Notes: generated by a model not told the origin, from the letters alone. A stretch of DNA of 64,000 nt from Ephydatia muelleri (GCA_013339895.1 JABACO010000001.1:29428898-29492897), one strand, 5' to 3'. Positions 45,014-56,829 are shown, numbered from the stretch's first letter. Numbers and translations are program-made.

Positions 45014-45208
45014 CTACTCTTTAGCAGCATATACTGCTTCCCTCACAGCATCTGGAAGTAATTCCAACACTTTGTATGCTCTATACAACATTACAACTCC
45101 CTTGTTCCACTTGCTGAGCGGTTCAGTGGAAGCAGCTTTGCAGTCACAGGCCACCAAACAGTTCTGACCAGCAGACTTGAAAATCATCAATACAGGCTCC
45201 CCTTCCAA
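45014..45208 (-). other. Protein-like frame, unidentified
   Basis: A 64-codon frame contains VLMIFKSAGQNCLVACDCKA and WNKGVVMLYRAYKVLELLPD, composition typical of a real protein. No family recognised and no catalytic pattern seen. It may be the last exon of a decayed gene. Nothing supported from 45,230 to 45,760. Confidence 0.3.
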
Positions 45209-45764
45209 TCTTTAGCTCTGCCTGACTAAGTACGAATTCTGCCTGCCACTTCTCCCCCATGCTTCTTCATGGCTCCAGGTTGTTCCAGCACCTGAGCTCT
45301 ATCTCTACCTTGACCTTTCTGAGTTTCACTACAACAGGCTTTGTGACATCTTTCTATATAGAGTCTTGCAGACGAGCCTGTTTAGGTTGCCCAATACAAT
45401 TTGAAGCAGGGAGTGGTGATTAATGGTGTACACTACAAACTGATGTTCTGCATGGTCCCTGTAGCTAGGCAAGCCAGCTGCATGCCTTTGTCATTACCAT
45501 TACATCTATACGCTTAACCCACTTACTTTAACTGAAGTGAGTGTGACAGCAAGGTCAGCAGCCTTGGCAGGTGAACAGCAAAAGCACAATGCTATGCAGT
45601 GATATACTGACTTGTGACATGTAGCGTCTGTCTGTCTAGTGGCATGTCTCACCTGACCTGCACATATCACATGCTGTGCATCCATTCTGTATACCTATAT
45701 AAGTGCATGCATTTGTAAAGGAACAGACTCCTTGGCTGCTGACTCAACCTGTGTTACACAATTA

Positions 45765-46117
45765 AATTGCGAGCGGGAAATGTATATTACTTTGCACAGA
45801 TGTATCTATGCAACCGTGAACGGATAAATAAGAACGGAGGAAATAAATATCTACTTAACACACTGAATTTGAAGCGCCGGATTTGAACGTTTCTACCTGA
45901 AGGTGTGTAGGTTTTGAACCGGAGTATTGGACCTCGTAACATCAGCATGCATCGCGCTATTGTAAGGCATCAAAATAATTATTGCATACAGCAACAGTGT
46001 TATATGAATTGTTAAAAATATGAAGCTAACCGTTCGGATGTTATAGCGATTCGAATGTGATGCATTTTTATAACTTTCATACAGTATAACCGATTCGTCA
46101 TTTTCTCCGAAACTGTC
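45765..46117. mobile_element. Single arm of the foldback family
   Basis: Diverged homologue of the arms at 43.3-44.9 kb, from GCGGGAAATGTATATTACTT to CATTTTCTCCGAAACTGTCC, without an inverted partner. Confidence 0.65.
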
Positions 46118-46225
46118 CCGATTATTAATATAGTGTATACACTCTACAAGAATAAATTAAAGGACCCCATTCGCTCGATGTTTTCAAGCTTTTTTTTTTT
46201 TGTGTCTGCCAACGTACGTAGAGTC

Positions 46226-46382
46226 ACTCATACCAGAGAAATGTCATCCTGCTAAGTTTTCCCTTTCCAAAAAGCTCCTTTGGATCGCATGGTGCACGCC
46301 GACATTAAGCAGCTCAGCTAGTGGTGTGAAAAACACAGCTGGCTATAATCAACACTACGCGGATGATGCGTCGTTTTATAAG
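46226..46382 (+). pseudogene. TTF-type zinc finger scrap, copy 3
   Basis: SLIPEKCHPAKFSLSKKL is followed, in a shifted frame, by CEKHSWL. It is the inverted counterpart of 41,250-41,440. Confidence 0.45.
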
Positions 46383-46445
46383 TTGAGTAGAAAATAAGTA
46401 TTTCAAAGTGCATATTTACAATTTTGTTATACCAGAGTCAGGATT

Positions 46446-47169
46446 CAGGGGTGGATTTGGGGGGGGGGGGGGGGGGGGTCCAGGGGGTCCGGACACCCTC
46501 TTTCCTATATGAAGAATGACGTAATGCATACTGTAATTCTGCATGTTACCGCCCTTGGATTTGCAAGATTGCACATCGTTCTAGCCAAGTGGGGTCTATA
46601 TCGATCTAATTAAATCCTCCTTATCGATCTAATTAAATCCTCCTACATGTATATTAACGAATTATTTTATCGCGCGATCGATCGAACGGTGCGTGTGAGC
46701 AGGAATTGAGGTAAGCGATCAATAGACGTGAATGGGATGGATCTCAGATTCCTTTCCTCAGAAAACAGATAGCTATAGAGCTAAATAAACTAACAATACT
46801 AATATTATAGTAAAACTACATGTGTCGTTCTTAGACCGACATGTAGCTGGTGCATGCATGGTCACGTGCACGCCAAATTCACAATAGCTTTGCGTCACGA
46901 ATTTAATTACTGAAATCATAGCATTGTGAAGAATGAACAGTTTTCTCGTCGCTATGCATGCAGGCTCTAGTAATCCGGATAACGCATGATGTATATGTAT
47001 TGGATTTCACTGTGAATTTCATGCTAAAAAAAATAAACGCAAAGCAAAAAAGCGGACCCCACTGGGGGAGCTATCAGCGCTCCCCCAGACCCCCTTGCTG
47101 TCACGTACCCTCCCCCAATTGTGAATATATTTAGACCCCCCCTTTCCCAAAATCCTGGATCCGCCCCTG
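46446..47169. mobile_element. hAT-like nonautonomous element
   Basis: Ends are CAGGGGTGGATTTGGGG and, inverted on the right, CAGGGGCGGATCCAGG with an adjoining G-rich tract. The interior has no coding frame. A clean 8-bp duplication is not visible. It sits between the TTF scrap and the right inverted-repeat arm. Confidence 0.5.
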
Positions 47170-47351
47170 GGATAATAGCTTTTGACTTCATTAGTAAGCG
47201 AGTGAGTAGTGATTTTTTTGAACACATGCTGCTGCACCACACCAGGCCCCGTACTAGACCCCGGATACTCTCCTATACTCCCATCTTTGCTGCTGAATCC
47301 TGGCCCACTCTTAATTGTTTATTCGACGGCATTTGTTTACAATTCGTCTAA

Positions 47352-47612
47352 TTATACGTCAAACATCCAATTAAACGGAGAAAGATAAATAAATCAATGT
47401 GTGGCCTTCCAAAACTATGTGGCCTTCGAAAACTATGTGACCTTTGAAAAGTAGGTGACCCGCGTAAACATCAGATTTTTGGCACGGATAACGCATTGAC
47501 GTGTGGAATATCTAGCACTCGAAAACCATGTAGCCGCGAAAAAGTAGGTGACAGTCGAAAAGCAGGTGGCCCGCGAAAACCAGTGATTTTTGGCACGGAT
47601 TCCACACCATAG
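47352..47612 (-). repeat. Inverted repeat arm with 22-24-bp subrepeats, right copy
   Basis: Reverse complement of 40,832-41,115, about 6.3 kb away, including the GATATTCCACACGTC spacer. Some subunits are missing. Confidence 0.8.
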
Positions 47613-47794
47613 TGCCCGACGTTACTAAAAGGTGCCCGACCGAACTGCGAACGAAAAGGGCGACCAACCAAACTTCGAACAAAAAGGCAGTTGACAGAAA
47701 CGGGTGCCGGATTTGCATTTGTGACGTCAAAGGATATGTCACGTCATCTACCTAATAATGAATACAATTAAGTAGGAAATTTCACTTCTTGCAC

Positions 47795-48215
47795 TTTCCT
47801 GGGGACTCGTTTCCTCTGTCATGTGTGACCCAAGTTGAAACTGAGTCAATGCTGTTGCCCTAGTGACTTAGTGTACCTGCTCACAGTGTCCTTTCCAATG
47901 AAATCACATTGGTTGATTGCTACACCTCAAACTTGATGTGTGCTTCCTGGGGACTCGCTTCCTGTGTCACAAACAAACTGTGTGTCTCAAATTAAAACTG
48001 AGTCAGTGCTGTTTCCCTAGTGACTCAGTATACATGCACAGTGTCCTGTCCAATGGAATCCCATTGGTTGATGGCTGCACCTCAAACATGATGTGTGTTT
48101 CGTGGGGACAGGTTTCCTCTGTCACACACAAAAGCTAAGTTACAACTGAGCCAGTACTGGTACTGCAGTGATTTAGTGTACATGCACAGTGTCCTATCCA
48201 ATAGAATCACATTTG
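47795..48215 (+). repeat. Tandem repeat of about 160-bp units
   Basis: Nearly three units carry the order ACTGAGTCAGTGCTGTT, CAGTGTCCTGTCCAATGG, CATTGGTTGATGGCT, ACCTCAAACTTGATGTGTG and CTTCCTGGGGACTCG. One further unit lies at 39,755-39,945. Satellite-like and non-coding. Confidence 0.8.
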
Positions 48216-48478
48216 TATAAGTAATCAGTATGTTTTGCCCTCTCCCTCCTTTCATATGCATGTCCCATGAGCTTCCATTGTCACATGTGTTGTAATTCAC
48301 ACATAGACATAGTATTAAGTGATAAGCAATTAGCAAAATATCTTTGTAGGATTGTTCTGACCTAACATTGTTCTGACTGATGGTTTTCTTCTCGTTTGTT
48401 TATCCCATTTAGTTTTAGGTTGAGGGCACTCAACATTGATGTCAGATAAAGTTGCCATGTGCAAGCTGTGTTTCAGTT

Positions 48479-49410
48479 TTACCATTTTACTGAGCAACTC
48501 CAATGCCATTTTTTCAGGTTGTTGACATTGTATTGAAGGGCAGTTTGCCATTTTGTATTGGTTTTTTTTTCAAGCTTTGAAGCTGAAATCCACACCTTTA
48601 GCCTCTTGAGAAATGTCAGCCGACTTAACCTTTCCAATCCATACACCTTTCCGAAAGAAAACAAAACAAAATACTATAGATTACTATACAGTATGCGCAT
48701 TAGCTTACCAGGTAGAATCACTATTCGTGGTGCTGTGTTGTGAGTGAATGTGGCTATTTTAAGGGGGGGGGGGGGGGGGGGGGGGATAAACGTACTAAGA
48801 TGAAATCAGGAGTTTGTTGTATGTTTAATCTCAAAACTTACAATTGTATTTTCTTTCTTCTTTAAATCGTCCAGCTCTTTCTGAAAAACGCTTTGTTGTT
48901 CTTTCAACTCATGCACGAGCTGTGTGAGCTCATGCAGTTTTGTTCTAAAAATTTCATTGTCTTCTTCCATCATCTGTCAGACAGCATTAATTTGAACTTA
49001 TACTTGAAAAGTACACTGTCATTATGTTCTACCCTCATTTCGACACTGGATGATTCATTTTCTATCATTGACTGTGATAACTGTTATGAGCAGTGGATAA
49101 TTATACATAGATCACGTTAAACACACTCATTCGTACATTAGCACTTGTGTGGTCATTTATAGGTGTTGAGGTCTGCACAACTGGCATGGACTGAACCGAC
49201 GTTGAGGTCTACAATACAAATCAATACTAGCAGTGCTGAATCCTACATAATTATGATACATCACTCACCATGGCAACACCGCTTAAATTGTCGGCTTCAT
49301 CATCAAAATCGATTGAAAGGGACTACACTAGCATAGTTCATGTAATCAAATTCTGTATTAAGATGTAGACACTTGCATACCACTGCAGTTGAGTTCTGTG
49401 CTCTCTCCAT
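48479..49410 (-). CDS. Spliced coiled-coil protein, unidentified
   Basis: Six exons join in frame with phase-0 GT-AG introns: 49,381-49,410, 49,269-49,322, 49,137-49,208, 49,033-49,080, 48,842-48,973 and 48,479-48,646 (TAA). Four introns are 56-60 bp. The last is 195 bp and carries a G/C homopolymer. The 167-residue product starts MERAQNSTAV, then an acidic stretch (DFDDEADNLSG), a Ser/Thr-rich linker, a coiled coil (LHELTQLVHELKEQQSVFQK) and a basic tail (LSRLTFLKRLKVW). Two more exons upstream, 50,031-50,097 (MALEPRENMRKRIRHGEL) and 49,874-49,974 (YCYIEWREEDAPRDAVSINS), splice to each other in frame and may be the true 5' end of the same gene, with intermediate exons unresolved. It lies head-to-head with a transposase, so it could be an accessory gene of that element. 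Confidence 0.6.
48762..48785. repeat. Poly-G tract in an intron
   Basis: A run of about 23 G within the 195-bp intron of the coiled-coil gene. Confidence 0.9.
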
Positions 49411-49677
49411 TAATTGAGCACCTACTACTTGATAGCATCAGTCGACTGTTCTTCTATCCTTCAGTTGTATTGCAGCGCTTGGCGCTCTGTATGTGTGTAC
49501 ATGTATATTCGCATTATCAAGTGACTTTGACTCACATGTGACAGTAATGCCGATGTCTTAGGCTGACATGTGCGAAGACTTTCGCGTGCAGAGGATTCCT
49601 GTAGATACATATTATGCATGCATCATAGAGCTGAAAGATTATGGATTCAAGTTAAGCCACCTGCAGTAGGTTTTCTT

Positions 49678-49740
49678 GGTCCGATGACTGTACCTGGTCC
49701 AATGACTGGTCCGGTGACTGATCCAGTGACTGGTCGTATT
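49678..49740. repeat. 12-bp tandem repeat
   Basis: About five units of the form GGTCCRRTGACT. A minus-strand frame through it reads as a Thr/Ser/His/Arg-rich or Gly/Pro/Val-rich repeat. It may be part of an exon of the adjacent gene. Confidence 0.6.
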
Positions 49741-49873
49741 CCCTTGCCAAACCCCGGCATTCCGATTCTGTCCCTGTTATTCGCAACATCAATGGACATG
49801 GTACAAGCGACGCTGCTTACCGATGAACAAAATCGTGGCTGGAAAAATAGTTCCGAGCAAAACGGACACTTAC

Positions 49874-50097
49874 GTCCTGACCAACAGCAATCTCACCATC
49901 TACAGCACGAACTGAGTTGATGCTTACAGCATCCCGAGGAGCATCTTCTTCCCTCCACTCAATGTAACAATAATCTGCAAATGGAACATACAACTGGTAT
50001 GTTATTCATTATGATATCAAGCTCACATACTCTCGCTTGCGACTAATTCACCATGCCTGATTCTCTTTCTCATGTTCTCGCGTGGTTCAAGCGCCAT
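49874..50097 (-). CDS. Two 5' exons of a minus-strand gene
   Basis: Exon 50,031-50,097 begins with ATG and ends phase 1 at a GTATGT donor. Exon 49,874-49,974 follows a TTTGCAG acceptor and ends phase 0 at GTAAGT. Together they give 56 codons ending VRAVDGEIAVGQD. The pattern YCYIEWREED...VGQDV resembles the N-terminal part of BEN-domain-type proteins that accompany some invertebrate transposons, but this is a weak impression. It probably belongs to the gene at 48,479-49,410. Confidence 0.45.
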
Positions 50098-50151
50098 GCT
50101 TAATTACTAAAAATTAAATTGTAATACGCGTGCTTGTGAAATAGCATGGAG
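50098..50151. promoter_or_regulatory. Putative bidirectional promoter
   Basis: Only about 50 bp, AT-rich (CTTAATTACTAAAAATTAAA), separate the ATG of the minus-strand gene from the start of the transposase frame on the plus strand. A shared promoter is inferred; no TATA or initiator can be assigned with confidence. Confidence 0.35.
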
Positions 50152-53020
50152 CCCGTTAAATCGTTGTACGAAGGATCGGATAGTTACACTCGAGGATAGT
50201 TTTGCTGCTGTATTCGTATTTTCTCTGAGGCATGGACTTACAAAAAAGGCAACAGCCGATCTGATTGAGCTAATTTCACTACATCTGCCACACGGGACAA
50301 ATGGCGTACGATCTCTATATCAACTGAAAAAAAAAATTCGAGAGCGTTTTGAAGATCTTGAAGTAATGAAACACTATTATTGCAAGGGATGCCTCACTCT
50401 ACTGAAATCTGATGCACCTTGTGATGGTCCGCTCTGCTTGAACACTAAAAATGGAACCTTTGTGACAACATCCATTGCTGCGCAGGTGAAGAGACGATTA
50501 GAAGGTATGTATACAAACATTCTTACATTAGATGATGCGATGACATTCATATACCGTGGCATTTCAGATCCTGCTATTTGGAAATGCATGCAGACTCGGT
50601 TTGACATCAACAGTGATGGAAACATTCATGACATCTACGACGGTTTGAACTACGTTCAACATACATGTCCTGGAGGGTTTTTGTCCAGAGATTTTCCAGC
50701 TAATGTTTCATTTTGTTTGAACACTGATGGCATTCAATTGTTTAAGTCTTCAGCAATTCACTTCTGGCCTATTTGGTTAACTATCAACGAGCTACCTCAA
50801 GTGATGAGGTGCATGACTGTATTAGTATTAATACATGCTTATAATGTGAATGTATGCATTCGTAGGTATTCAAAGATGAACATGATTCTAGCTGGCCTAT
50901 GGTACGATCATGAAGAACCTGCAATGGCAACCTTTTTGCAGCCTGTACTTGAGTCAATAAACAGTGTTCTACCACGAAGGTGATCAATGCATAGTCGAAA
51001 TTTACGTGTACTTTATGTAGATCATTAAATCAGGAATACTTGTGAGTACATTATCTGGGCAATACAGATGTCATGGTACACTGCTGTTGACCTCCTCTGA
51101 TCTGCCTGCAAAGGCAATGTTAATGAACATGAAAAGGCACAATAGCAAATATGGGTGTCCACTATGTGAAGTACAGAGTCAACCCCGAAATTGTGGCCCG
51201 ATGCATCGATGCATTGGCCAGCCAGTAACACTGGACAGTTGAGAACCCACAGCAGTATACTTCAATGTGCTGCCAACGTCCTGGAGAATGATATAAGTGT
51301 AAGCTTGAGCATCAAATACTTGCTTGCATTGATTACATGTCTGATTATAGGACCAACTTGGAATACGAGGACCATCCATCCTTCTCATTCATCGTCACTA
51401 CAATTTAGCTGGTGGAATAACTGTGGATGATCTTCATGATGTATATCTGGGTGTTGGAAAAAACTTAATGGAGTTCTGGTTTGGTGTACAACACAAGAAT
51501 GAACCATACAGTATCAGGAGTCAGGCAAGCCATCCATCCATACACAAAATGATGTAATGGTATCAATAATGCAGATAGACCTTTGTGAAAGCAAGCTTCA
51601 AAGTGTACTGATTCCAAATGAAATTAGTCGAACACCCAGCTGTATACATGACAGCAAAACTTGGAAAGGTATATGTATATGTAGTATATCACACTGGACA
51701 ATTCTGCCCCAATTAACAATTTTTGTCTCAATTAACAATTTTGTCTCAATTAACACTTGTTTCTCAAATCACTCAAGGAAACCAAGTGATGTCATGGCTT
51801 CTTCACTACAGCCTCTATGTTCTGGAAGCAGTTCTCCCTCAGTTGTACTTGCAGCATTATTCTTTACTAGTTGCTGCCATGCATTTGCTATCAAGTGACA
51901 ACATCTCCAATGAAAACCTTAGAAGTGCTGATGAAATGTTGCAACGCTTCTATTTGGAATATGGCAGAATGTATGGTAAGCATCACATGCATGCTGCAAT
52001 GATTATAAAAATATCACAACACGGGATCTATTTGTTTAAATTGAAAGGTGATGAAGCTTGTACATTAAAAGTGCACCTTCTCAAGCACTATGCTGGTGTA
52101 GTGAGGAAAGTGGGGACCCCTTTGGGTATATGGAGGGTTTTCGTTTGAGGGAATGAACAATCAACTTCGTAAATTTTTTCATGGAACTCGAAACATGTCA
52201 CAAGAGGTGAGTGATTTATACAATGGACAACATAATGTCTCTTTAATAGATGGCATTATCCATTGCAGCAATGCAACTAGTGCCATCTTGGCAAAAAAGC
52301 AATGTCATTCCAATGACTCCGAGGACGTCTAGCTATATCGACCATCTGATGGGATGTAGTGAAAGGTGGGCAATTGCATAACACCATTACTAAACTATTG
52401 ATTTGTCAACTGTTGGATCAGAATTACATGTATAGAAGTGAGACAGAGAACAGAACTGATGGAAAGTTTTTTGGCATTTGGAAAGTGGGAGTGGAGGGTG
52501 CAGATGCCATAAATGCTTACATGGGACACAGTGCTGTTCAGGATACAACAAATGTGACAGTTGTGGGAAGAATGACACACAACCACATGACAATTGATGC
52601 TCAAGATGCAAATGGAAAAACGAGGTATAACTCGGGGCAGTATTGTACCGTAAGCAGTCAGGAAAACTTAGAGCTGGGCTTGTCACCAAGTTAATGCAGA
52701 TCAACAACACAAGTCTAGTGCTGATGCAAAAAACAGTGTTGTATTATGAAGGGTTGAAGAATGTACTACATCTGGCAGATGATGTAGTGGATGCCCTCCG
52801 ATCACGCTGTCTATGTGCAAAGATAGTGAATACCTTTGAAGTTGTCTCTCTATCTGCAATACATGAAAAGTGTGTTTATCTTCCAACCACAGGCCATTCT
52901 ACTAGTGCAGTGTGTTTATTTTCTAGGTTTCCCAGTCATTTGTATGAGAGATTAAATGCCACTCCCGTCCTCTTTTATGTGTGCTATTGTTGTTCAATCA
53001 CAGCTTAGTATTTTACAATA
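50152..53020 (+). pseudogene. CACTA/EnSpm-like transposase gene, spliced and partly decayed
   Basis: Starting at MEPVKSLYEGSDSYT (50,152), the frame shifts by one base near 50,197 and continues FSLRHGLTKKATADLIELIS to a zinc-knuckle-like YYCKGCLTLL. The block SFCLNTDGIQLFKSSAIHFW (NTDG aspartate) is followed by INELP, an intron at about 50,801-50,877, then MNMILAGLWYDHEEPAMATF. Later pieces are LTSSDLPAKAMLMNMKRHNS with CPLCE (51,090-51,180), DDLHDVYLGVGKNLMEFW (51,430), RTPSCIHDSKTWK, and SWLLHYSLYVLEAVLPQLYL (51,790-51,860), then a C-terminal region to about 53,000. This order matches the large transposase of CACTA/EnSpm-type elements in cnidarians and sponges. Stops between pieces may be introns or lesions. 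At least the 50,197 shift is a lesion. Confidence 0.6.
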
Positions 53021-53423
53021 CAATATGCTTTGGCTTTAACATGTTCATATGTGTAAGCAGTAATTATGTTATGTGGATAGGTTATTCACAGTCCCTCACA
53101 GAACTAAAACAACTGAATAAGCCCAAGGCATTATGCACGCCTGCCAAAACATTGACACAACATATATACGCTATTTACCAACACACATCAGTTACAATGA
53201 TACCCCCAAAACACACAGAGCTGTGGCCAAAACAGAAAATAGTTGTTTAGACAATGAGAGTGACAAAAGAAAAAGAGAAGAGTAGGAGAACATAGGAGGG
53301 AGGAGAAAGGAAAAAAGGGAGGAAGACTAAGAAAGGTATACACTTTTGAGAACTCTACATGTATATGAAGTGCTTAAATTAAAGTCTCAAGCAAAGTTTC
53401 CGAAGTGCTAAAGGTTAGAACAA

Positions 53424-53529
53424 AATGCACACACACACACACACATGCACACATACCAACAATTTACCCATCACACACATATAGACACCCATAAACTGCT
53501 GAAGGTTGGAATAAAATGCACACACACAC

Positions 53530-53599
<70 letters not shown>

Positions 53600-53680
53600 C
53601 ACACACACACATGCGCACACACCAACAATTTACACATCACACACATATACACACCAATATATATACACATGAATCACATG
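53424..53680. repeat. CA microsatellites, duplicated block
   Basis: Three CA runs (about 53,427-53,446, 53,518-53,600 and 53,600-53,665). The block with AATTTACCCATCACACACATAT and GGTTAGAACAAAATGCACAC occurs twice, so the microsatellite and its flank were duplicated. Confidence 0.9.
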
Positions 53681-53924
53681 ATACCAATGACCACATTCAA
53701 ACACAATGCTCACTGTATCAATCATTCCAGGGGTACATTATCGTTGCTCTTTGAATCGACCACCATGTACGTACAGGCAATATGATCCTACTCATGTCCC
53801 TATGTTCAGGAAGGGAGAAGGAGGGGAGAGGAAGAAGATAAATGAAGATAAATGAAGTGAGATATGGAGATCAGAGAAAAAAGAGGGAAGAAAAGAGGGA
53901 TGAGAGAGAAGCAAAAAGTGATCA

Positions 53925-54041
53925 GACCTGGTACAGATTGTGCTGCTCAAATGGGCCTGTTTCAGAATGACATCAGTCAAACAGACCAGACTGATGTCAA
54001 TCTGGGCAGGCCCATTTGAGCAGTACAATCTGTACCAGGTC
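53925..54041. mobile_element. 117-bp imperfect palindrome
   Basis: Arms begin GACCTGGTACAGATTGTGCT and face each other with a few mismatches. The centre contains GACATCAGTC/GACTGATGTC. It lies at the left border of the purine satellite and may be a MITE. Confidence 0.65.
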
Positions 54042-54049
54042 GTTCACTA

Positions 54050-56620
54050 TTCGTAGTGTAGAAGGAGAGGGGAGGGAGTAGAATAGAGGAAGGGAGTGAG
54101 GGTATATGGAGGGAGAAGGGAGGGAGGGGAAAGGAGAAAAGAGGGAGGGGAAGGGAGGAGAAGGGAGGGAGGAGAAGGGAGGGAGGGGAAGGAGGGAGGG
54201 ATTGGAGGAGGGGATTGGAGGGAGGGGAAAGGTATGAGGGAAGGGAGGGAGGGGAAGGGAGGGAGGGGAAGAGGGGAGGGAGGAGGGAAGGGAGGTAGGG
54301 TAGGGGAAGGGAGGGAGGGGAAGGGAGGGAGGGGAAGGGAGGGAGGGGAAGGGAAAGGAGGGAGAAAGGGCGGGAGGGAGGGAGGGGAAGGGAGGGAGGG
54401 GAAGGGAGGGAGGGAGGGGAAGGAAGAAGGGAGGAGAAGGGAGGGAGGAGAAGGGAGGGAGGAGAAGGAGGGAGGAGAAGGGAGGGAGACGAGAAGGGAG
54501 GGAGGAGAAGGGAGGGAGGGGAAGGGGTAGGAGGGAGGGGAAGGGAGGGAGGGGAAAGGAGGGAGGGGAAGGGAGGGAGGGGAAGGGAAGGAGGGGGAAG
54601 GGAAGGAGGGGAAGGGAGGGAGGGAAGAGGGAGGGAGGGGAAGGGGGAGGGGAAGGGAGGGAGGGGAAGGGAGGGAGGGGAAGGGAGGGAGGGGAAGGGA
54701 GGGAGGGGAAGGGAGGGAGGGGAGGGAGGGGAAGGGAGGGAGGGGAAGGGAGGGAGCCCTGGGAAATGAGGAGGGAAGGGAGCCCTGGGAAGGGAGGGAG
54801 GGGAAGGGAAGGAGGGGAAGGGAGGGAGGGGAGGGAAGGAGGGGAAGGGAGGGGTAGGGAAGGGAGGGAGGGGAAGGGAGGGAGGGAAGGGTAGGAGGGG
54901 AAGGGTAGGAGGGGAAGGGATGGGGAAGGAGGGAGGGGAAGGGAAGGAGGGGAAGGAGGGGAAGGGAAGGGAGGAGGGAAGGGTGGTAGGGGAAGGGAGG
55001 GAGGGGAAGGGAGGGAGGGGAAGGGAGGGAGGGGAAGGGAAGGAGGGGAAGGGACAGGAGGGGAAGGGAGGGAGGGAGGGAGGGAAGGGAGGGAGGGGAG
55101 GATAGGAGGGAGGGAGGGGAAGGGAGAAGGGAGGAGAAGGGAGGGAGAGAGAGAAGGGAGGGAGAAGGGAGGGAGGAGAAGGAGGGAGGGGAAAGGGGTA
55201 GGAGGGGAAGGAGGAAGGAGGGAGGGGAAGAGAGGGAGGGGAAAGGAGGGAGGGGAAGGGAGGGAGGGGAAGGGAAGGAGGGAAGGAAGAGGGAGGAGGG
55301 GAGGGAAGGGAGGGAAGGGAAGGGAGGGAGGGAGGGGGAAGGGAGGGAGGGGAAGGGAGGGAGGGGAAGGGAGGGAGGGGAAGGGAGGGAGGGGAAGGGA
55401 GGGAGGGGAAGGGAGGGAGGGGAAGGGAGGGAGGGGAAGGGAGGGAGGGGGAAGGGAGGGAGGGGAAGGGAGGGAGGGAAGGGAGGGAGGGGAAGGGAGG
55501 GAGGGGAAGGGAGGGAGGGGAAGGGAGGGAGGGGAAGGGAGGGAGCCCTGGGAAGGGAGGGAGGGGAAGGGAGCCCTGGGACGGGAGGGAGGGGAAGGGA
55601 GCCCTGGGAAGGGAGGGAGGGGAAGGGAAGGAGGGGAAGGGAGGGAGGGGAAGGAAGGAGGGGAAGGGAGGGAGGGGAAGGGAGGAGGGGAAGGGAGGGA
55701 GGGGAAGGAGGGAGGGGAAGGGATGGAGGGGAAGGGAGGGAGGGGAAGGAAGGGAGAGGAAGGGTAGGAGGGGAAGGGTAGGAGGGAAGGAGGGAGGGGA
55801 AGGGAGGGAGGGGAAGGAAGGGAGGGGAAGGAGGGAGGGGAGGGAGGGAGGGGAAGGGAGGGAGGGGAAGGGAGGGAGGGAGGGGAAGGGAGGGAGGGGA
55901 AGGGAGGGAGGGAAGGGAGGGAGGGAAGGGAGGGAGGGGAAGGGAGGAAGGGGAAGGGAGAAGGGAGGGAGGGGAATGGAGAAGGGAGGGAGGGGAATGG
56001 AGAAGGGAGGGAGGGGAATGGAGAAGGGAGGGAGGGGAATGGAGAAGGGAGGGAGGGGAATGGAGAAGGGAGGGAGGGGAATGGAGAGGGAGGGAGGGGA
56101 ATGGAGAAGGGAGGGAGGGGAATGGAGAAGGGAGGGAGGGGAATGGAGAAGGGAGGGAGGGGAATGGAGAAGGGAGGGAGGGGAATGGAGAAGGGAGGGA
56201 GGGGAATGGAGAAGGGAGGGAGGGGAATGGAGAAGGGAGGGAGGGGAATGGAGAAGGGAGGGAGGGGAATGGAGAAGGGAGGGAGGGGAATGGAGAAGGG
56301 AGGGAGGGGAATGGAGAAGGGAGGGAGGGGAATGGAGAAGGAGGGAGGGGAAGAAGAAGGGGAAGGGAGGAGAAGGAGGGAAGGGAGGAAGGTGAGGGGA
56401 AGGGAGGGAGGGAGGGAAGGGAGGGGGAGGGAGGGGAAGGGAGGGGGAAGGGAGGGGGAGGGTGAGGGGGAAGGGAGGGGGAAGGGAGGGGGAAGGGAGG
56501 GGAAGGGAGGGAGAAGGGAGGGGGAAGGGAGGGGGAAGTTTGGGAAGATGGAGGGGAGAAGGTAGGAGGGGGAGAAGGGAGAGAGAAGAGAAGAGAGGCA
56601 CAAGGGAAGAACAGAGAAAG
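54050..56620 (+). repeat. 2.5-kb purine (GGGA/GGGGAA) satellite
   Basis: The plus strand is almost wholly G and A, built from GGGAGGGAGGGGAAGGGAGG-type units with scattered GGAGAAGG, GGATTGG and GAGCCCTGGG variants. The GAGCCCTGGG variants recur at about 54,752-54,790 and 55,541-55,605, showing higher-order duplication. Three overlapping minus-strand frames of about 870-900 codons (Pro/Leu/Ser only) are by-products. The tract could form G-quadruplex or triplex structures. Confidence 0.9.
55974..56340 (+). repeat. 21-bp subarray within the purine satellite
   Basis: About 17 nearly identical units beginning GGAATGGAGAAGGG, one of them a base shorter (near 56,085). It is the most homogeneous, hence youngest, part of the satellite. 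Confidence 0.9.
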
Positions 56621-56829
56621 TGAGGGTGCACCAATGTGCTCACATGCAGACACACAAATATATATCTACTCACACACATCCATGCACCAAAAATACATAC
56701 AGATATGTAAGAAGTAGTAGAGTGTCTCCAAGGTCTGACAGATTGATGTTGGTCTGGTCCATGATCAATAACCTGAAATTGATGTGCTTGTGTGCTATGA
56801 TAAAAAGTACGATAGTGTGATAGGAAAAA

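Noticed and set aside
53977-56679. Three overlapping minus-strand frames of about 870-900 codons
   Set aside because: They are Pro/Leu/Ser-only translations of the purine satellite. All three frames are open for the same reason, and there are no splice sites or domains.
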